A stretch of 64,000 nucleotides of DNA, taken from contig JAQTNK010000021.1 in assembly GCA_028713915.1 (NCBI GenBank), positions 1-64,000 of the forward strand, written 5' to 3'. Shown piece after piece: positions 1-9,443 of this stretch. Below the pieces are notes generated by a model. The model had not been told where the DNA came from. It worked only from the letters and a program-made list of their open reading frames with translations, and did not search any database. The position numbers and the translations under genes were made by a program. Source of the stretch: Rhodocyclaceae bacterium (GTDB lineage: Bacteria; Pseudomonadota; Gammaproteobacteria; Burkholderiales; Rhodocyclaceae). The number at the start of each line of letters is the position of its first letter. The first letter of the stretch is position 1.

Positions 1-753
1 ATCGGCCAGCGCGTCCTTGATGTGCACCGCCTGCGTCGCCGAACTCTCGGCGGCGACGACGAGGCGTTCGAGGTATTCGAAATCGACGCCGACGTCGAAC
101 ATGCCGTCGATCAATTCCCGCAATTTCTCGACCTGGCGGTAGCGCAGCGTCAGCAGGGATTTTTCGATCCAGGTGAACAGCATCGCCAGGCTGATCGCCG
201 CCGCCGAAACGAAGAAGGCGTGGCCGACCGCATTGATCAGATTGCGCAACTGCGCCTGCGCCTGGTTGGGGTCGAGCGACACGTCGAAATGGATCAAGCC
301 GATGATGAGGCCGGTGAACGTGCCGATGATGCCCAGGCCCGTCAGGATGCCCGGCAGGTGCTTGTAGAACTCGGTCTTGAGCGGCGAATCGACCAGCGCC
401 TGCTCGGTGAAGAACGACTCCGCCAGCGTCGTCGCGCGCCAGCGGGCGCCCGCGGCCTTCCCGCCGGCGTCGAACTGCGGATGCAGCGTCTGGGCGTATT
501 CCTGCCACAGGTTCGCCAGCCGTGGACTCGCCATCGCCGTCGCGGCGATGTCGTCGAGCGCGACGATGCCGCCGCCCGCCCGCGCCGCCGTGATCCGCGC
601 CAGGGCGTCGATGGCGTTCGACAATTCCGCCCCCAGCCGTAGCGCCGGCGCCACGAACCTGACCGCAAAGCCGATGGCGATGCCCGCCAGCAGAAGGCCG
701 ACGGCCCAGACGTACCAATAGCGCAAGAGCGGTTCGAGCGGCGATTCCATCAT
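1..753 (-). CDS. zorA: ZorA-like anti-phage motor protein, C-terminus cut by window edge
   Basis: The frame is open on the minus strand from two adjacent ATGs (753 or 750) to base 1, giving 251 residues with no stop, so the C-terminus lies outside the window. There is one N-terminal membrane segment (about residues 12-36). About residues 125-205 form a MotA/TolQ/ExbB-like channel domain with the stretches HLPGILTGLGIIGTFTGL and AVGHAFFVSAAAISLAMLF. The motif order and the spacing from the N-terminal helix resemble ZorA, the proton-driven membrane motor of the Zorya anti-phage systems, which pairs with ZorB. That assignment rests on remembered family features. A generic MotA/ExbB channel is the alternative. 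zorB and the effector genes would lie to the left of the window. Confidence 0.7.
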   Translation of the reverse strand, partial: MMESPLEPLLRYWYVWAVGLLLAGIAIGFAVRFVAPALRLGAELSNAIDALARITAARAGGGIVALDDIAATAMASPRLANLWQEYAQTLHPQFDAGGKAAGARWRATTLAESFFTEQALVDSPLKTEFYKHLPGILTGLGIIGTFTGLIIGLIHFDVSLDPNQAQAQLRNLINAVGHAFFVSAAAISLAMLFTWIEKSLLTLRYRQVEKLRELIDGMFDVGVDFEYLERLVVAAESSATQAVHIKDALAD

Positions 754-936
754 GTCGGGGCTTTCGTTCGGCGGGTCATCGACTGCAGGCGGCAGCGCCG
801 CGCCGCCCGCGCTGCGGACGCCCGCGACAGGCTTCCAAACAGGGAACGAGTAAACGGGCAAACGCCCGCGAAGTCAAGACGCACGGCGGCCGGGGTCGCC
901 GGCCGTCTGCGGCCCGGACCGGGGCGGCGGGACGCG

Positions 937-1359
937 CTACGGCTTGCCCGGCACCTTCTGGGCGGACGCCTTGAAGTTGCCGAAATACGCTCGCATCGAT
1001 GCCGCCATGCCGTCATCATGATTCATGACGTGTCCGAGCACCTTGTCGCCGACGACCTTGCCGAAATATTCGTAGTCGGCGGGGGCCGGCGGATGGTCGA
1101 AATAATCCTCGAACAGCTTCAGGATGCCCTTGTGCATCGCCTTGTGATGGCGCAGCTCGTCGGCATTGAGCATCTTCAGGAACGATTCCTCGTAGTCGAA
1201 ATGGGTCACCAGCAGTTGATGAAGCCGCTTCAGCGTCGGATGCACGAGATAGCGCTGGCGGCTGTCCGCAATCGCCTCCTGCAAGGCCTTGACGAGCTCG
1301 CCGATCTCTTGGTGCTGCGCATCGATTTCGGGGATGCCGAGGTTGTACTTGGGGTCCAT
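937..1359 (-). CDS. Bacteriohemerythrin
   Basis: A 140-residue single-domain hemerythrin. It has the family pattern GIPEIDAQHQE near residue 15, HFDYEE around residue 70, HHKAMH around residue 85 and the C-terminal HVMNHD, which together give the His/Glu/Asp ligands of a di-iron O2-binding site. The start at 1359 (MDPKYNLGIPEID) fits the usual N-terminus. An upstream ATG at 1404 would add 15 residues unlike the family. Bacteriohemerythrins bind O2 in the cytoplasm and are thought to store, deliver or sense it. Here it lies between a phage-defence gene and glutaryl-CoA dehydrogenase, in a genome segment devoted to O2-sensitive chemistry. Confidence 0.88.
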   Translation of the reverse strand: MDPKYNLGIPEIDAQHQEIGELVKALQEAIADSRQRYLVHPTLKRLHQLLVTHFDYEESFLKMLNADELRHHKAMHKGILKLFEDYFDHPPAPADYEYFGKVVGDKVLGHVMNHDDGMAASMRAYFGNFKASAQKVPGKP

Positions 1360-1510
1360 GGCGGGGCTGACGTTCGCGATCGCTGGTTGATAGCCAGCGA
1401 GCATACAGGAACCGGCCCGCAGATGCGATGTTGCCGCGACGGCAGCGGCACGACCCGGCAGGCAAGGCCGCCGGCGGCCTCGCGCCGGGGCTGGCCGATG
1501 CCGCAAATCA

Positions 1511-1553
1511 CGGCAGCGGCAGCGGCAGCGGCAGCGGCAGCCGCAGCCGCAGC
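1511..1553. repeat. Hexanucleotide microsatellite (CGGCAG/CCGCAG)n
   Basis: About seven tandem hexamers lie in the gap between gcdH and the bacteriohemerythrin gene: five CGGCAG units followed by two CCGCAG variants. The tract is upstream of the hemerythrin start and downstream of the gcdH stop, outside both genes. No protein use is supported. It may vary in length by replication slippage. Confidence 0.8.
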
Positions 1554-1579
1554 CCGCGGCGCGGCGACGGCCGCCCGGC

Positions 1580-2758
<1,179 letters not shown>

Positions 2759-2836
2759 CGGTGTCTCCTTATCGACCAAGTAGCCGCGATGCTATGCCGC
2801 GCCGCGCGTTCCGGCAATCGAGTTGTTTGCATCATG

Positions 2837-2855
2837 TTGTGCAAGAATTGCACAA
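2837..2855. promoter_or_regulatory. Perfect palindrome in the gcdH-gcdR divergent promoter region
   Basis: TTGTGCAA-GAA-TTGCACAA is an exact 8-3-8 inverted repeat. It lies 17 bases before the LysR start and about 80 bases before the gcdH start. LysR regulators bind interrupted dyads between divergent genes, so this is the obvious candidate operator for the adjacent GcdR-like protein. The binding itself is inferred. Confidence 0.65.
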
Positions 2856-2871
2856 GTCACGAGGAGGCCGC

Positions 2872-3783
2872 ATGCGCCGCAAGATACCGAGCACCAATGC
2901 CCTGATCGCCTTCGAAGCGGCGGCGCGCCACGAGAGCTTTACCGAAGCGGCGAAGGAATTGTCGCTCACCCAGGGCGCCGTCTGCCGCCAGATCGCGGGC
3001 CTCGAGGACTTCCTCGGCGTGCGCCTGTTCGGCCGCTTTCGCCGCGGCGTCAAGCTGACCGAAGCGGGGCTTTCCTACAGCCGGCAAGTCGGCGCGCGCC
3101 TCGACGAAGTCGAGCGCGATGCGCTCTCGGTGATGGCGCGCCAGGGCCAGGGCGCCGCCCTGGAACTCGCGGTGGTGCCGAGCTTCGCCACCAAGTGGCT
3201 GCTGCCGCGGCTCGGCGGCTTCCTCGAGGACCACCCCGAGGTGACCGTCAGCCTCGATACCCGCACGCGGCCGTTCCTGTTCGACGAGACCGGCTTCGAC
3301 GCCGCCATTTATTTCGGCGACGCCGGCTGGCCCGGCACGCAAGCGCAATTCCTCATGCGCGAAAACCCGGTGCCGGTATGCAGCCCGCGGCTCGTCGCAC
3401 CGCGAAAGCGCCTCAAGCCGGCGGACATCGCAAAGCTGCCGCTGCTGCAGCAGAGCACCCGCCCCTACGCCTGGCGCCAGTGGTTCGCCGCGCTCGACAT
3501 GGACGTCGCCCGCGACATGACCGGGCCGCGCTTCGAACTGTTTTCCATGCTCGCCCAGGCGGCGATCTGCGACATGGGCGTGGCGCTGATTCCGCCGCTG
3601 CTGATCGAAGACGAATTGGCCGCCGGCAAGCTCGTCGTGCCCTGCGCCCACGCCCCCATGAGCGACAAGGCGTACTACCTGATCTACCCGGACCACAAGG
3701 CGGAAACCGCGACCTTGCAGGCCTTCCGCGCCTGGCTCGACGGCGAGGCGAGCCGCTATCGGACGGCGGCCGGTCTCGATTGA
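2872..3783 (+). CDS. gcdR: LysR-family regulator, probable GcdR
   Basis: A 303-residue LysR-type regulator. The N-terminal winged helix (about residues 5-64) includes AFEAAARHESFTEAAKELSL and QIAGLEDFLGVRLFGR. The C-terminal substrate-binding-like domain resembles the GcvA branch. The start at 2872 has a GAGGAGG ribosome site 5-10 bases upstream. It is transcribed away from gcdH across a shared gap containing a perfect palindrome, so it probably controls gcdH in response to glutarate or glutaryl-CoA. The LysR family is certain. The gcdR symbol is based on neighbourhood. Confidence 0.85.
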   Translation: MRRKIPSTNALIAFEAAARHESFTEAAKELSLTQGAVCRQIAGLEDFLGVRLFGRFRRGVKLTEAGLSYSRQVGARLDEVERDALSVMARQGQGAALELAVVPSFATKWLLPRLGGFLEDHPEVTVSLDTRTRPFLFDETGFDAAIYFGDAGWPGTQAQFLMRENPVPVCSPRLVAPRKRLKPADIAKLPLLQQSTRPYAWRQWFAALDMDVARDMTGPRFELFSMLAQAAICDMGVALIPPLLIEDELAAGKLVVPCAHAPMSDKAYYLIYPDHKAETATLQAFRAWLDGEASRYRTAAGLD

Positions 3784-3786
3784 CGA

Positions 3787-3814
3787 TTGACGCCGACCGT
3801 ATGTGCATTATGAT
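3787..3814 (+). promoter_or_regulatory. Sigma-70-like promoter of bzdR with TGCA operators
   Basis: TTGACG (3787-3792) and TATGAT (3809-3814) are separated by 16 bases, placing a start site near 3821, about 24 bases before the bzdR ATG. TGCA tetramers lie in the spacer (3804-3807) and just before the start codon (3838-3841). TGCA is the element recognised by BzdR in Azoarcus, so autorepression is likely. That step is inference. Confidence 0.6.
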
Positions 3815-3844
3815 GCCGAGGGTTACGCGCAGGATAGTGCACTC

Positions 3845-4729
3845 ATGAAGACCCCCCAGGAAGAAACCCCACACCCCCACGGCCTGTCGGCCGACGACAG
3901 CGAGTACTTGCGCCTGCTCGGCGAGCGCATCCGCGAACTGCGGGCGCGGCGCGGCATGACGCGGCGCATCCTGGCCACCGATTCCGGCGTCTCGGAGCGC
4001 TTCCTGGCGCAACTGGAAACGGGGCAGGGCAACATTTCCATCGTCCGCCTGCGGCAGGTGGCCCAGGCCATGGGACTGCCGGTGGACGACCTGATCCGCG
4101 TCGGCCCCGAGCAGCCGCCGGACCTGACGCTGCTCGCCCAGTACCTGTCGCGCCTGTCGCCGATGAAGCTGGCGCGGGCGCGGGAACTGCTGCAGACCGA
4201 GTTCGAGACCAAGGGCAAGCGCGACCGCATCGCCCTGATCGGCCTGCGCGGCGCCGGCAAGAGCACCCTGGGCGCCCTGCTCGCCCAGCACCGCAAGGTG
4301 CCGTTCATCGAACTGGCGCAGGCGGTGGAAACCGAGGCCGGCATCACCCTGTCGGAAATCTTTTCGCTTTACGGCCAGGCCGCCTACCGCCGCTACGAGC
4401 GGCGCACGCTGCAGCTGGCCATCGATTCCCGCGACGCCTTCATCCTCGCGCCCGGCGGCAGCATCGTCTCCGAACCGGCGACGTTCGACGTCCTGCTCAC
4501 TTCCTGCTACACGATCTGGCTCAAGGCGTCGCCCGAGGAACACATGGCGCGGGTGGTGGCCCAGGGCGACCGGCGTCCCATGGACGACAACCGCGAAGCC
4601 ATGAAGGACCTGACGCGCATCCTCGCCGGGCGCGAAGCCATGTACGCCAAGGCCGACGCCAGCATCGACACCTCGGGCCGCACCATCGAGCAGAGTTTCG
4701 CCGAGCTGCTGAAAGTGCTGCCGCGCTGA
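3845..4729 (+). CDS. bzdR: BzdR, benzoyl-CoA-responsive repressor (HTH plus shikimate-kinase-like domain)
   Basis: A 294-residue two-domain regulator. Residues about 20-85 form an XRE-type helix-turn-helix (LGERIRELRARRGMTRRILA, then SGVSERFLAQLETGQGNIS). Residues about 125-290 form a shikimate-kinase-like fold with an intact P-loop GLRGAGKSTLG. This fusion is the hallmark of BzdR, which represses the bzd promoter and releases it when it binds benzoyl-CoA. The start at 3845 was chosen because it gives the usual N-terminus and follows a good promoter. An in-frame ATG at 3803 would lie inside the promoter. It stands just upstream of bzdN on the same strand. Confidence 0.94.
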   Translation: MKTPQEETPHPHGLSADDSEYLRLLGERIRELRARRGMTRRILATDSGVSERFLAQLETGQGNISIVRLRQVAQAMGLPVDDLIRVGPEQPPDLTLLAQYLSRLSPMKLARARELLQTEFETKGKRDRIALIGLRGAGKSTLGALLAQHRKVPFIELAQAVETEAGITLSEIFSLYGQAAYRRYERRTLQLAIDSRDAFILAPGGSIVSEPATFDVLLTSCYTIWLKASPEEHMARVVAQGDRRPMDDNREAMKDLTRILAGREAMYAKADASIDTSGRTIEQSFAELLKVLPR

Positions 4730-4744
4730 GCGCTCCCGTCGTAC

Positions 4745-4763
4745 CGGCGCCGATCCGGCGCCG
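4745..4763. repeat. Small GC-rich hairpin after bzdR
   Basis: CGGCGCC-GATCC-GGCGCCG is a perfect 7-bp stem with a 5-base loop, 15 bases after the bzdR stop. No T tract follows, so it is not a typical intrinsic terminator. It may end or protect the bzdR transcript. A near-identical hairpin lies at 18172-18192. Confidence 0.45.
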
Positions 4764-4808
4764 CGCTCGCACCCCCACGCCGAATCCTGGCCGCCGCGAG
4801 CGGATTGT

Positions 4809-4850
4809 TTGACCTAGGTCAACAGATTTCCGATTCGATTGCGGTTGAAT
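4809..4850 (+). promoter_or_regulatory. FNR/AcpR-type box and -10 of the bzdN promoter
   Basis: TTGACCTAGGTCAA (4809-4822) is a perfect dyad matching an FNR-family site. A TTGAAT hexamer at 4845-4850 could serve as -10, giving a start near 4857. The dyad centre (4815.5) then falls at -41.5, the class II activator position. This matches the known design of the Azoarcus bzd promoter, which needs the FNR homologue AcpR without oxygen. The start site itself is inferred. Confidence 0.75.
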
Positions 4851-4885
4851 GTGCAACATAGTGCATAAGGTGCTTTATGTTGCAC
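4851..4885 (+). promoter_or_regulatory. BzdR operator at the bzdN transcription start
   Basis: The 10-base repeat GTGCAACATA (4851-4860) is mirrored exactly by TATGTTGCAC (4876-4885). TGCA occurs at 4852, 4862 and 4881, and a one-base variant TGCT at 4871. The array covers the predicted transcription start, so a bound repressor would block initiation. TGCA repeats at this place are the known BzdR targets in Azoarcus. Confidence 0.7.
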
Positions 4886-4941
4886 ATGCGCCCCCAACAG
4901 CGGGGGCGCGAATCAAACCCGATGGAGGAGGCGATTTCCCA

Positions 4942-6081
4942 ATGAGCGACAAGCTGTTTGACCAATTCAAGACGTGGTACGAAAAGCGCCACGACTATGC
5001 CAGGGACTGGAAAGCGCGCACGGGGGGGCAGGTCGTCGCCACCATGTGCACCTACAGCCCGGAGGAACTGCTGATCGCAGCCGACATGCTGCCGGTGCGC
5101 GTCCTCGGCGCCCACGAACCGCAGAACGTTTCCGAGCCGCACATCTTCGGCATGTTCTGCCCGTTCTGCCGCGATTCCCTGGCCCAGGGCCTGCTGAATC
5201 GCTTCGACTACGCCGAAGGCGTGACGCTGACGCAATCCTGCATCCAGTATCGCCAGACCTTCGGTTCCTGGCGCCTGCACGTGCCGACGGTGAAGTGGGA
5301 CTACTACTGCCCGATGCCCAACGAGCTGCAAAGCCAGCGCGCCCGCAAGGCGCATACGGCAGAGATCCAGCGCTTCCGCGAGTTTCTCGAGCAGCTCACC
5401 GGCAAGCCGCTGAGCGACGAGAAGCTCAACGACGCCATCGCCACGGTCAACGAGAACCGCCGCCTGCTGCGCGAAATCTACGAATACCGCAAGGAGGCGA
5501 ACCCCAAGGTGACGGGCCTGGAAGCCATCTACGCCGCGCTGACCGCCCAGTTCATCGACAAGAAGGAACACAACGCCGAACTGAAGAAAGTGTTGGCCGC
5601 CCTGCCGGCGCGCAAGATGGCGCGCGAGGAAGGCATCCGCCTGATGACCATCGGCTCCGAGAACGACGACTGCTCCTTCATGGCCATGGTCGAGACCGTC
5701 GGCGCCACCATCGTCATCGACGACCAGTGCTCGGGCACGCGCTACTTCTGGAACGAATCCAAGCCCAGCGGCGACCCGATCAAGGAAATCGCCGAGCGCT
5801 ACTGCGACCGCCCGGCCTGCCCGACCAAGGACTACCCGACGCACACGCGCTTCGACCACGTGCTCAACCTGGCCAAGGAATACAAGGCGCAGGCCGCGGT
5901 GTTCCTGCAGCAGAAGTTCTGCGATCCGCACGAAGGCGACTACCCGGACCTGAAGCGCCACCTTGAAGCCGCCGGCATCCCGACGCTGTTCCTCGAATTC
6001 GACATCACCAACCCCATCGGGCCCTTCCGCATCCGCATCGAGGCCTTCCTCGAAACCATGCGCGAAGACGACCTGTTCTGA
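4942..6081 (+). CDS. bzdN: Benzoyl-CoA reductase subunit BzdN
   Basis: A 379-residue protein of the HgdB/2-hydroxyacyl-CoA dehydratase D family (BcrC-like). It forms part of the catalytic module of ATP-dependent benzoyl-CoA reductase, which transfers two electrons to the aromatic ring of benzoyl-CoA and gives a cyclic dienoyl-CoA. Conserved cysteines that can bind Fe-S clusters appear in [31 protein letters not shown] and [11 protein letters not shown]. The start at 4942 (MSDKLFDQF) has GGAGG at 4924-4928. An in-frame ATG at 4849 would lie in the operator and is rejected. First gene of the bzd operon, directly before bzdO. Confidence 0.94.
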   Translation: MSDKLFDQFKTWYEKRHDYARDWKARTGGQVVATMCTYSPEELLIAADMLPVRVLGAHEPQNVSEPHIFGMFCPFCRDSLAQGLLNRFDYAEGVTLTQSCIQYRQTFGSWRLHVPTVKWDYYCPMPNELQSQRARKAHTAEIQRFREFLEQLTGKPLSDEKLNDAIATVNENRRLLREIYEYRKEANPKVTGLEAIYAALTAQFIDKKEHNAELKKVLAALPARKMAREEGIRLMTIGSENDDCSFMAMVETVGATIVIDDQCSGTRYFWNESKPSGDPIKEIAERYCDRPACPTKDYPTHTRFDHVLNLAKEYKAQAAVFLQQKFCDPHEGDYPDLKRHLEAAGIPTLFLEFDITNPIGPFRIRIEAFLETMREDDLF

Positions 6082-6097
6082 GAGGGAAAACACGACC

Positions 6098-7402
6098 ATG
6101 TCCACTCTGTATCCGACCGAACCGCTCCAGCTCTGGAAAAAAGCCAAGGAGCTGCGCGAGCAGTACTACATCAACTACGCCCGCGCCAAGGACAACGGCG
6201 GCCTGCGCTGGTCAGGCTCGGCCTGGGCGCTCGACGCCATTCCCACCGCCTTCGGCGACGACGTCTTCTCGCTGACCGGCGAGCCCTACGCCGCCAGCGT
6301 CTCGCACGACCGCAAGTTCGCCCAGGAGTGCATGAACGCCGCCGAATCCTACGGCTTCGCCCGCGACCTGTGCTCCTACATGCGCATCTACTGGGGCGGC
6401 ATGCATCTCGACAAGTACGCCTTCGGCGGCAAGTTTCCGAAGCCCGACTTCATCTTCCAGACGCAGATATGCTGTTCGCATTCGAAGTGGTACCAGCACG
6501 TCGCCAAGGAAGAACAGGTGCCGCAGTTCTACCTCGACGTCGGCGTCGGCCCCTTCAAGGAACTGACCACCGACCGCGTCGAGTACGTCGCCAACCAGCT
6601 GCACGACGGCATCGCCTTCATCGAGAAGGCCACCGGCCGCAAGTGCGACGACGAGCTCTTGATCCGCGCCATCAAGAACGAAATGCGCTCGACTTCGCGC
6701 TGGGCCGACATCTGCGCCTTGAACAAGGCCAAGCCGGCGCCGCTCGATGAAAAGACGATGTATTCGCTCTACGTGCTGGCCACCTTGCACAAGTCCTCGC
6801 AATGGTGCGCCGACTTCTACGACGAGCTCTACGAAGAGGTGAAGGACCGCGTCGCCCGCGGCATCGCCGCCGTGCCCAACGAGCGCGCCCGCCTGATGTC
6901 CGACACGCAGCCGCCCTGGGCTTTCCTCAAGATCTTCCGCTACCTCGAAAGCTTCGGCGCCGTCTCCATCGGCTCGCTCTACACCTTCGGCCTCGAAGGC
7001 ATCTGGGAAGACAAGCCCGACGGCTCCTGGGGCGGCCGCACGCTGCCGTGGGACAAGGGCATCGAGATGAACGACCGCGACACCGCCCTGCGCCTGTATG
7101 CCGACTGGAACTTGTCGAAGCCGCAATGGCAGCACTTCTACAACCCGGAACTGAAGACCGAGATGATGCTGCGCATCATCAAGGAATGGGGCGTCGATGG
7201 CGTCATGCTGCACCTGAACCGCGGCTGCGAAGGCCTGAGCCTCGGCATCATGGAAAACCGCCTCGGCATCGCCAAGGCCGGCGTGCCGATCATGACCTTC
7301 GAAGGCAACATGGGCGACGAGCGCGAGTTCGACGAAGTGCGCACCACCGCCCGCGTCGATGCATTCATGGAACAGCTCGGCCTGCGCAAGAAGGCCGCGT
7401 AA
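6098..7402 (+). CDS. bzdO: Benzoyl-CoA reductase subunit BzdO
   Basis: A 434-residue protein of the same HgdB superfamily as BzdN (BcrB-like). It is the partner catalytic subunit that binds the substrate and Fe-S clusters. Cysteine-containing stretches include [44 protein letters not shown] and [11 protein letters not shown]. The start at 6098 ([13 protein letters not shown]) lies 16 bases after bzdN with an AGAGGG ribosome site. A longer in-frame opening overlaps bzdN and is not used. It should assemble with BzdN, BzdP and BzdQ. Confidence 0.93.
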   Translation: MSTLYPTEPLQLWKKAKELREQYYINYARAKDNGGLRWSGSAWALDAIPTAFGDDVFSLTGEPYAASVSHDRKFAQECMNAAESYGFARDLCSYMRIYWGGMHLDKYAFGGKFPKPDFIFQTQICCSHSKWYQHVAKEEQVPQFYLDVGVGPFKELTTDRVEYVANQLHDGIAFIEKATGRKCDDELLIRAIKNEMRSTSRWADICALNKAKPAPLDEKTMYSLYVLATLHKSSQWCADFYDELYEEVKDRVARGIAAVPNERARLMSDTQPPWAFLKIFRYLESFGAVSIGSLYTFGLEGIWEDKPDGSWGGRTLPWDKGIEMNDRDTALRLYADWNLSKPQWQHFYNPELKTEMMLRIIKEWGVDGVMLHLNRGCEGLSLGIMENRLGIAKAGVPIMTFEGNMGDEREFDEVRTTARVDAFMEQLGLRKKAA

Positions 7403-7419
7403 AGCGAGGAGACAAGACT

Positions 7420-8214
7420 ATGTATACCGCTGGAATCGATATGGGTTCGCGCACCGTCAAGGTCGTCATCATCGACAACGACGCCGCCGGCGCGCCGAGC
7501 GTGAAGAAGACGCACCTGATGTTCCCCGGCGACGTCGACGGCGATGCCGCCGCCGACAAGGCCTACGACGACGCGCTGGCCGCCGCCGGCCTGCGCCGCG
7601 ACGAGGTCCGCGCCGTCTTCGCCACCGGCGCCGGCCGCAAGACCGTGAATTTCGCCACCGACTCCGTCACCGAGATGTCGGCGGGCGCCAAGGGCGTCTC
7701 CTACTTCTTCCCGAGCGCCCGCACCATCGTCGACGTCGGCGCCGAGGAAGGCCGCGGCGTCAAGACCGACGGCAACGGCAAAGCCATCGACTTCGCCGGC
7801 AACGAGAAGTGCGCCGCCGGCGCCGGCTCCTTCGCCGAAGCCATGAGCCGCGCGCTGCAGATGACGCTGACGGAATTCGGCGAAGCCAGCCTGCGTTCCG
7901 ACAAGAGCATCCCGATGAACGCGCAATGCACGGTGTTCGCCGAATCCGAAGTCGTCTCGCTGATCCACTCGGCGACGCCGAAGGAAGACATTGCCAAGGC
8001 CGTGCTCGACGCCGTCGCCAGCCGCGTCTGCGCCATGGTGCGCCGCGTCGGCATCGACAAGGATGTCGTGCTGATCGGCGGCATGGTGCACAACCCCGGC
8101 TTCGTCCAGGCGCTGAAGTCGTCGATGGACGTCGACGAGGTCAAGCTGCCCGAGATTCCCGAATTCGTGAGCGCGCTCGGCTGCGCGCTGCTGGCCGCCG
8201 AAGCCCGGCAATAA
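7420..8214 (+). CDS. bzdP: Benzoyl-CoA reductase ATPase subunit BzdP
   Basis: A 264-residue ASKHA-fold ATPase of the BadF/BadG/BcrA/BcrD family. It is one of two electron-activating subunits that hydrolyse ATP to drive ferredoxin electrons into the catalytic half. Visible are the phosphate-1 motif AGIDMGSRTVKVVII at the N-terminus, the Fe-S cysteine region EKCAAGAGSFAEAMS and the C-terminal VLIGGMVHNPGFVQAL. The start at 7420 follows GCGAGGAG. Which of BzdP and BzdQ corresponds to the Thauera alpha or delta subunit is left open. Confidence 0.93.
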   Translation: MYTAGIDMGSRTVKVVIIDNDAAGAPSVKKTHLMFPGDVDGDAAADKAYDDALAAAGLRRDEVRAVFATGAGRKTVNFATDSVTEMSAGAKGVSYFFPSARTIVDVGAEEGRGVKTDGNGKAIDFAGNEKCAAGAGSFAEAMSRALQMTLTEFGEASLRSDKSIPMNAQCTVFAESEVVSLIHSATPKEDIAKAVLDAVASRVCAMVRRVGIDKDVVLIGGMVHNPGFVQALKSSMDVDEVKLPEIPEFVSALGCALLAAEARQ

Positions 8215-8233
8215 CCGACACAGGAGCGACAAC

Positions 8234-9142
8234 ATGAGCGAACAAAGCAACGGCGCGAACAAGCCCGAATTCTGGCGCTGGCAGGAAAACGTCTGGGCCG
8301 ACGAGTCCAGGGACTGGCGCGCGGCCAAGGCCATCACCGTCGGCATCGACGTCGGTTCCGTGTCCTCGCAGTGCGTCATCGTCGCCGATGGCGAGCTCTA
8401 CGCCTACAACTCGATGCGCACCGGCAACAACTCGCCCGACTCGGCGAAGAACGCCTTCAAGGGCGTCACCGAAAAAACCGGCCTGACGCTGAACGACGTG
8501 CACATGGTCGTCGGCACCGGCTACGGCCGCGTCAATGTGCCGTTCTCGCACAAGGCCATCACCGAGATCGCCTGCCACGCTCGCGGCGCCAACTACATGG
8601 GCGGCAACGGCGTGCGCACCATCCTCGACATGGGCGGCCAGGACTGCAAGGCCATCCATTGCGACGAAAAAGGCAAGGTCACCAACTTCCTCATGAACGA
8701 CAAGTGCGCCGCCGGCACCGGCCGCGGCATGGAAGTCATCTCCGACCTGATGCAGATCCCGATCGCCGAACTCGGCCCGCGTTCCTTCGACGTCGATGTC
8801 GAGCCGGAAGCCGTCTCGTCGGTCTGCGTCGTGTTCGCCAAGTCCGAGGCGCTCGGCCTGCTCAAGGCCGGCTACACCAAGAACAAGGTGATCGCCGCCT
8901 ACTGCCAGGCCATGGCCGAGCGCGTCGTCTCGCTGCTCGAACGCATCGGCGTCGAGGAAGGCTTCTTCATCACCGGCGGCATCGCCAAGAATCCCGGCGT
9001 CGTCAAGCGCATCGAGAAGCTGCTCGGCATCCAGGCCATGAACACCAAGATCGACAGCCAGATCGCCGGCGCGCTCGGCGCGGCGCTGTTCGCCAACACC
9101 CTGGTGACGAAGCAGGGCGCGCTGGCGCCGATCGCTTTCTGA
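8234..9142 (+). CDS. bzdQ: Benzoyl-CoA reductase ATPase subunit BzdQ
   Basis: A 302-residue paralogue of BzdP and second ASKHA ATPase of the reductase activator module. Motifs: GIDVGSVSSQCVIVADG (phosphate-1), DMGGQDCKAI, NDKCAAGTGRGMEVISDLM (bridging [4Fe-4S] cysteine) and FITGGIAKNPGVVKRIE (adenosine/phosphate-2). It has an N-terminal extension of about 30 residues (EFWRWQENVWADESRDWR) that BzdP lacks. ATG at 8234 with AGGAG upstream. The next gene, the ferredoxin, starts nine bases after its stop. Confidence 0.94.
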   Translation: MSEQSNGANKPEFWRWQENVWADESRDWRAAKAITVGIDVGSVSSQCVIVADGELYAYNSMRTGNNSPDSAKNAFKGVTEKTGLTLNDVHMVVGTGYGRVNVPFSHKAITEIACHARGANYMGGNGVRTILDMGGQDCKAIHCDEKGKVTNFLMNDKCAAGTGRGMEVISDLMQIPIAELGPRSFDVDVEPEAVSSVCVVFAKSEALGLLKAGYTKNKVIAAYCQAMAERVVSLLERIGVEEGFFITGGIAKNPGVVKRIEKLLGIQAMNTKIDSQIAGALGAALFANTLVTKQGALAPIAF

Positions 9143-9151
9143 GCGGCCATC

Positions 9152-9436
9152 ATGATCGCAAACTACGGCTACAAGGACGGTTCCGGCGAGTATTACATCA
9201 GCATCGACACGGACCGCTGCATCTCCTGCGCGGCGGGCCGTGCCTGCCTCACCGGCTGCCCCAAGGGCATGTTCGAGAACATGACCGACGACTACGACGA
9301 CGAAGTGGTGCAGGTGAAGCAGCAGTTCCGCCGCAACCTCGCCTACGACTGCGCCGACTGCAAGCCCTCCGGCGGCCATGCGTCGCTGCCCTGCACCACC
9401 GCCTGCACGCCCGGGGCGATCAAGCATTCCTGGTAA
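9152..9436 (+). CDS. bzdM: Ferredoxin BzdM, electron donor to benzoyl-CoA reductase
   Basis: A 94-residue two-cluster ferredoxin. The first cluster motif is CISCAAGRACLTGCPKG and the second uses CADCKPSG followed after a longer loop by CTTACTPG. The 11-residue gap in the second motif is unlike the compact CxxCxxCxxxCP of bacterial 2[4Fe-4S] ferredoxins. In the bzd pathway this protein carries low-potential electrons from BzdV or a 2-oxoacid oxidoreductase to BzdNOPQ. It is tightly packed between bzdQ and bzdS. Confidence 0.88.
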   Translation: MIANYGYKDGSGEYYISIDTDRCISCAAGRACLTGCPKGMFENMTDDYDDEVVQVKQQFRRNLAYDCADCKPSGGHASLPCTTACTPGAIKHSW

Positions 9437-9443
9437 CGACGCC

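Noticed and set aside
1509-1560. Hexamer repeat as a CRISPR-like or protein-coding repeat
   Set aside because: The units are contiguous without spacers and lie between two genes. It is a simple microsatellite.
4849-4941. Upstream in-frame ATG for bzdN at 4849
   Set aside because: It lies upstream of the predicted transcription start and inside the BzdR operator. The ATG at 4942 has a good ribosome site and normal N-terminus.
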